From Fragilaria crotonensis (Eukaryota > Bacillariophyta > Fragilariophyceae > Fragilariales > Fragilariaceae): 62,635 nt of DNA. The notes under the pieces are model-generated. The model saw only the letters and a program-made list of their open reading frames with translations, did no database searches and had not been told where the DNA came from. The DNA is taken from assembly GCA_022925895.1 (NCBI GenBank), contig JAKSYS010000352.1, forward strand, positions 1 through 62,635. Direction: 5' to 3'. Every line of letters starts with the position of its first letter. The stretch's first letter is position 1. The position numbers and the translations under genes were made by a program. Below are positions 61,048-62,635 of the stretch, piece by piece.

Positions 61048-62097
61048 TCAATAGCTGTCATCGTCTTCGGGCGCAGAGGTTTCGTCGTCATACGAGTAGG
61101 CGTCGTCGTCATCATCATCGTCGCCGGCTTTGGATGATGATTCGTCGTCATCGTCATCATCATCGTCGCCTTTGGATGATGATGATTCGTCGTCGTCGTC
61201 ATCATCATCGTCGCCTTTGGATGATGATTCGTCGTCGTCGTCATCATCATCGCCTGCTGGTTCACTGGTGTCGTCAGTTGGTGCGCTGGTATCGTCACTT
61301 GCTGTGTCATCAGTGGTGACAGGCGGTTCGTCTGAAATAGACGCCATGGTGACCTTGCTAAAGGTGCTAAATTCCGACTCGGATAACAATTGGGCCAGCT
61401 TATCATTGAACCGTGAGATAGCGTCTGCGCTCGCGCTCTGCAGACGGCGGTCCCGCGAAAATAGAAATCTTCTCCTGGCAGCATCGTTCCTCAAAATACT
61501 GGTCCTTCTGAAGCAATTCCTGCAGCGCCCTGTGGTAGAATAGGTGTTGAGCAAAGAGTACCTGATTTGGAGACGACGATAGTTATAATCATCGTCATCG
61601 TCATCTCCCGACGAATGGTCCTCTGAAGATGATTTGCCACTGGATGATGATGCGGAGCAAGCCAACTTTTGACTTTCTAGCTGAACATCATCAAGTTCGA
61701 GGCCTGTTTCAGGTTTGATCTCCTCATTGTAAACGTCTCGAATCGTGTCTTGGAGGAAAGCGATGGCGTCTTCGTTTGATTCATCGAAAACGGCGGTGGG
61801 TCCAGCATAAGAAATAGCAAAGTCTGCCTCAAAAGAACTGAGACACTCATCCGCAGGATCTTCATTAGTCTCGCCCTTATTGAGGCGCCGTCGTCTAAGT
61901 ACATCATGACTTCCAGAGTGATCATCACAACCATAGGATTTCTTGCCACCCTTCTTGCCTCCTCCCTTACCGCCGCCCTTCTTGCCGCCACCCTTCTTGC
62001 CACCACCCTTCTTGCCACCGCCCTTCTTGCCACCTTTTGAGGCGTCGACTGCTGCAAGCAAGCAGTAGCATAAAAAGAGGAAAGGTATGATTTTCAT
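61048..62097 (-). CDS. secreted protein with Lys/Gly-repeat head and Asp/Ser-repeat tail
   Basis: A 349-residue protein. A signal peptide ('MKIIPFLFLCYCLLAAVDAS') is followed by about 33 residues made of GGKK/GGGKK units, all lysine and glycine. A conserved domain (about residues 82-255) matches the 55316 paralogue: ECLSSFEADFAISYAGP, 'VFDESNEDAIAFLQDTIRDV', 'LLNTYSTTGRCRNC', AISRFNDKLAQLL. It contains its own Asp/Ser insert. The last 70-80 residues are three near-repeats of a (D)7-8-E-SSS-K-G unit with a Tyr/Asp tail. A strongly basic head and a strongly acidic Ser-rich tail on one secreted protein recall diatom silica-associated proteins, in which Lys-rich silaffin-type and Ser/acid-rich silacidin-type segments are modified and bind silica. 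That is an analogy; no homology to those families is claimed. Confidence 0.78.
   Translation of the reverse strand: MKIIPFLFLCYCLLAAVDASKGGKKGGGKKGGGKKGGGKKGGGKGGGKKGGKKSYGCDDHSGSHDVLRRRRLNKGETNEDPADECLSSFEADFAISYAGPTAVFDESNEDAIAFLQDTIRDVYNEEIKPETGLELDDVQLESQKLACSASSSSGKSSSEDHSSGDDDDDDYNYRRLQIRYSLLNTYSTTGRCRNCFRRTSILRNDAARRRFLFSRDRRLQSASADAISRFNDKLAQLLSESEFSTFSKVTMASISDEPPVTTDDTASDDTSAPTDDTSEPAGDDDDDDDESSSKGDDDDDDDDESSSSKGDDDDDDDDESSSKAGDDDDDDDAYSYDDETSAPEDDDSY
61130..61256. repeat. tandem repeat encoding the Asp/Ser tail
   Basis: Three near-copies of a unit of about 39-45 bases built from CGT/CAT triplets (minus-strand GAC/GAT Asp codons) plus a Ser/Lys/Gly part (CCTTTGGATGATGATTCG). Mixed Asp codons show the tract has been kept as protein sequence and is not a pure microsatellite. 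Confidence 0.85.
61937..62035. repeat. 15-bp tandem repeat encoding the Lys/Gly head
   Basis: About six copies of a 15-base unit (CCACCCTTCTTGCCA with variation) encode the repeated GGGKK of the protein N terminus. Confidence 0.85.
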
Positions 62098-62635
62098 CGT
62101 TGGCTGTGAGTTATTATGAATGGGACTTCAAATATGCGCCGTAACGAGAATCGTGGTTTTGCCCGCCAAGAGTTAGTTCATATGCATATCAGACTGGAGG
62201 GTCGTGATTACTCACATGTATACGTACATGAGGAATGGAAATTCTCGCTCTGTGTCATAATCAAATGTATACGGTTTTTCGGCGTTCTGCCTAGCACGAC
62301 ACAAAGAATGTTCGAATCGGTTCGATTGTACCATTTCTACACGTGAACACGGTGAAAATTCAAATATTTCCGTTTTACATATATACTTGCACATAGGCCG
62401 GTGATCCGATTGAGAGCAAGCCGACATCTACGTCACGTGACGTGCCAGTGATTCGTGAGCTTCGCTTGTGGTACCCATGCGGGTCTTGCTTTTACATGTG
62501 GGATTCTCATTTCTGGTGCACCGCTAACGGGAACCCAGGGTCTGGCGGTCATCGGTAATCATGGAATCTCATTACGGGTTTATGACAAATGACAAGTGAC
62601 CCCTCGTATAGTTCATGCGTTGCTGGGAAACAGCA
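62098..62635. other. right edge, 5' flank of the 61048 gene
   Basis: No gene seen. A few short ORFs without features. GTAC words are few (62220-62230 GTATACGTACATGAG). The last 150 bases are richer in CG and may belong to a neighbouring gene outside the window. Confidence 0.4.

Overview
The window looks like nuclear DNA from a diatom, most likely pennate (inference). Genes carry few, short GT-AG introns (67-201 bp). Two predicted proteins begin with a signal peptide followed directly by a Phe-led transit segment, the heterokont bipartite plastid-targeting layout. One gene belongs to a protein family I know only from diatoms and relatives. Mobile DNA consists of a piggyBac-like relic and a complete tyrosine-recombinase retrotransposon.

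Layout. 0.4-8.8 kb: a diatom-type unknown, a plastid protein, an ER P5A-type ATPase split by a frameshift, and a PH-domain protein (minus strand). 9.2-10.7 kb: decayed piggyBac-like transposase. 11.2-18.3 kb: DNA polymerase epsilon catalytic subunit, three exons. 18.8-28.8 kb, all minus strand: an M16/insulysin-type peptidase with probable plastid targeting, a phytyl-ester-synthase-like hydrolase/acyltransferase, and a membrane-anchored SGNH hydrolase. 29.4-36.3 kb: mitochondrial-type [2Fe-2S] ferredoxin, a protein kinase carrying both cyclic-nucleotide-binding domains and EF hands, and a CRAL-TRIO lipid-binding protein. 36.4-43.0 kb: an apparently intact 6.6-kb DIRS-order element (Ngaro/PAT-like) with split direct repeats, on the minus strand. 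43.5-53.7 kb: a Pro/Tyr-rich protein, a small basic protein, an F-box-like protein, an acyl-CoA-binding/ankyrin protein and a P3A plasma-membrane H+-ATPase. 55.3-62.1 kb: two paralogous secreted proteins, one with a lysine/glycine-repeat head and an aspartate/serine-repeat tail, separated by about 4.9 kb of decayed, CpG-poor DNA.

The genes are mostly unrelated housekeeping and signalling functions, with some shared themes in lipid handling (CRAL-TRIO, acyl-CoA-binding, phytyl-ester-synthase-like, SGNH) and P-type transport (P5A and P3A). The most striking unexplained feature is dense clusters of GTAC-centred near-palindromes (such as GTACCAGGTAC and GTACTGGAGTAC). They sit in the 5' flanks of most genes and are scarce inside genes. 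Blocks at about 30.8-31.7 kb and 57-60 kb are strongly CpG-poor, as expected of old methylated transposons. No rRNA, convincing tRNA or CRISPR array was seen. All calls come from reading sequence and recalled family features; no search was run.
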